Origin: Burkholderiales bacterium
GTDB lineage: Bacteria > Pseudomonadota > Gammaproteobacteria > Burkholderiales > Burkholderiaceae_C
Direction of reading: 5' to 3'
DNA: 64,000 nt
Assembly (NCBI GenBank): GCA_016191525.1
Contig: JACPOK010000016.1
Span: forward strand, 248,001 to 312,000
Below are positions 62,575-64,000 of this stretch, in pieces (the stretch's first letter is position 1; every line of letters begins with the position of its first letter). A model generated the notes under the pieces. That model searched no databases and had not been told where the DNA came from. It saw only the letters and a program-made list of their open reading frames with translations. The translations under genes were made by a program, and so were the position numbers.

Positions 62575-63458
62575 ATTGGTTCAACCAGGCTGTGCAGGGC
62601 GTCCTGCTCGGCGGCTACTACGCGCTGCTGGCCTGCGGCCTGTCCTTCATGTTCGGTGTGATGGGCATCATCAACCTGGCGCATGGCAGCCTGGCCGTGG
62701 CTGCCGCGTACGGTGTGTACTTTCTCGCCGAGCGGTTCGGCCTGCACCCGTTCGCCGCCCTGGCGCTCGCCGTGCCCGTGATGGCGGCCGTCGGCTGGGG
62801 CCTGCAGCGCCTGGTGCTAGAGCGCAGCCGCCGCGCCGGCGAACTCGTGCCGATCCTTGCAACGTTCGGCCTTGCGGTCATGCTCGACAACGCGATGTTC
62901 AGCCTGCTCGGGGCCGACACGCGCTCGCTTGCGCCACACATCGACACGCTCGCCTACGACGGCTCCGAGCTGGCTGGCGTCGTCGTCGGCGATCTGTCCG
63001 TGCTGATCTTCGCGGCGGCTGTCGTGCTGCTTGGCGGGTTGCACCTGCTGCTGCGCCGCACGGCCATGGGCCGCCGCATCCGCGCGGTCGCGGATGACCC
63101 GTCAACGGCTCAACTTGTCGGTGTCAACGCGACAGGCGTCAATGCCGCGGCCGCCGCGATTTCGATGGGGACCGTCGCCATCGCCGGTGCATTCCTGGCG
63201 ATGCGCGCGACGGTGGATCCTTACGCCGGTGCGCCGCAGCTGCTCTTCGCATTCGAAGCCGTGATGATCGGCGGTGCCGGCTCCCTCTGGGGCACACTCG
63301 CCGGCGGCATCGTGCTGGGTGTCGCACAAAGCCTGGGCGCGCAGGTGCACCCGCAAGGATTCCTGATCGCGGGGCACGCAATGTTCCTCGCCGTGCTGCT
63401 GGGCCGCATTTTCTTGCAGGACCACCCCGGACTGCTCGCACTGGTAAGGGGCCGCTGA
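62571..63458 (+). CDS. Branched-chain-amino-acid-type ABC transporter permease (LivH-like)
   Basis: LLGGYYALLACGLSFMFGVMGIINLAHGSLAVAAAYGVYF. Confidence 0.94.
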   Translation: MNWFNQAVQGVLLGGYYALLACGLSFMFGVMGIINLAHGSLAVAAAYGVYFLAERFGLHPFAALALAVPVMAAVGWGLQRLVLERSRRAGELVPILATFGLAVMLDNAMFSLLGADTRSLAPHIDTLAYDGSELAGVVVGDLSVLIFAAAVVLLGGLHLLLRRTAMGRRIRAVADDPSTAQLVGVNATGVNAAAAAISMGTVAIAGAFLAMRATVDPYAGAPQLLFAFEAVMIGGAGSLWGTLAGGIVLGVAQSLGAQVHPQGFLIAGHAMFLAVLLGRIFLQDHPGLLALVRGR

Positions 63459-64000
63459 TGCGGGGAACACCTACCCTCCTTGCCGCCGGCCGGGTCGAGC
63501 GCTGGACGCCGGCGTCCCGTATAGCCGTCGCAGGCCTGCTGGCCGCACAGGCCCTGCTTGCCCTGGCGCCCCTTTTCGTCCCTGCAGGCTGGGTCGATCG
63601 CATGACCACGCTCTTCATCTACGGCACGCTGGCGCTGATGTGGAACGCGCTGGCCGGCTATGCAGGCCTCGTCTCCGTGGGCCACCAGGCGTTCTTCGGG
63701 CTCGGCGCCTATGCGGCCGTGCGGATAGCCGACGCGGGTGTCCCCGCGTACCCGGCCTTGCTGCTCGGCGCCGCGGCGGTTGCGCTCGTGGCCGTGCCGC
63801 TGTCCCTGCTGATGCTTCGGCTGCGCGGCGGCAGCTTCGCGATCGGGATGTGGGTGCTGGCTGCGCTCTTACACCTGCTGGTCAACCTTGACCCGCTGGT
63901 GCAGGGCGAAACCGGTACTTCGCTCATCGCGCTGCAGCAGTTCGACGCACAGGAGCGCCGCCGCCTCACGTACTGGGCGGCCCTCGCCGTGATGGCCGTG
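63458..64000 (+). CDS. Branched-chain-amino-acid-type ABC transporter permease (LivM-like), truncated by window edge
   Basis: TTLFIYGTLALMWNALAGYAGLVSVGHQAFFGLGAYAAV; open to the window end. Confidence 0.92.
   Translation, partial: MRGTPTLLAAGRVERWTPASRIAVAGLLAAQALLALAPLFVPAGWVDRMTTLFIYGTLALMWNALAGYAGLVSVGHQAFFGLGAYAAVRIADAGVPAYPALLLGAAAVALVAVPLSLLMLRLRGGSFAIGMWVLAALLHLLVNLDPLVQGETGTSLIALQQFDAQERRRLTYWAALAVMAV

Overview
GC-rich betaproteobacterial (Comamonadaceae-like, inferred from gene content and composition) chromosomal window with no rRNA, tRNA or CRISPR recognised. Left to right: (1) 3' end of transketolase and a GAPDH gene. (2) A small accessory island (~2.3-7.2 kb) with two orphan proteins (one with an RX4H HEPN-like motif), a DUF3883/PD-(D/E)XK-like protein, a small tyrosine recombinase plus a truncated copy of its 5' end, an RNase H-fold protein, and four copies of a short intergenic palindrome. 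(3) A GDPD/SMaseD-like gene, an orphan membrane protein, and a block of secreted hydrolase, nucleotidyltransferase and adenylate cyclase bounded by a decayed and an intact pirin copy. (4) slyD and a ProQ/FinO-domain gene. (5) A large divergent phosphonate locus (17.3-38.2 kb). The leftward arm runs GntR regulator, phnA, phnY, an unknown 359-aa protein, Phn-HD protein, EamA transporter, dimethylglycine-dehydrogenase-like FAD/GcvT protein, LicD-like protein and IspD-like cytidylyltransferase. The rightward arm runs AEP ABC transporter, phnW, then GS-like, GNAT, Fe-ADH, gamma-Glu-hydrolase, ALDH and HAD genes. (6) FMN riboswitch and a ribH2-like lumazine synthase. (7) A nitrogen-scavenging ureide/biuret-type cluster (40.4-54.8 kb): allophanate hydrolase with a textbook sigma-54 promoter, two ABC transporters, AtzG/AtzE/AtzH-like (HpxXYZ-like) genes, formamidase, two BiuH-family hydrolases and a GntR regulator. 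(8) LysR/AraC-associated genes and a branched-chain-amino-acid-type ABC transporter running off the right edge. The strongest candidate for an undescribed system is the phosphonate operon that ends in a translationally coupled DMGDH-like / LicD-like / IspD-like module and contains an unrecognised 359-aa protein. All family calls are from reading the translated sequences; no database search was run.
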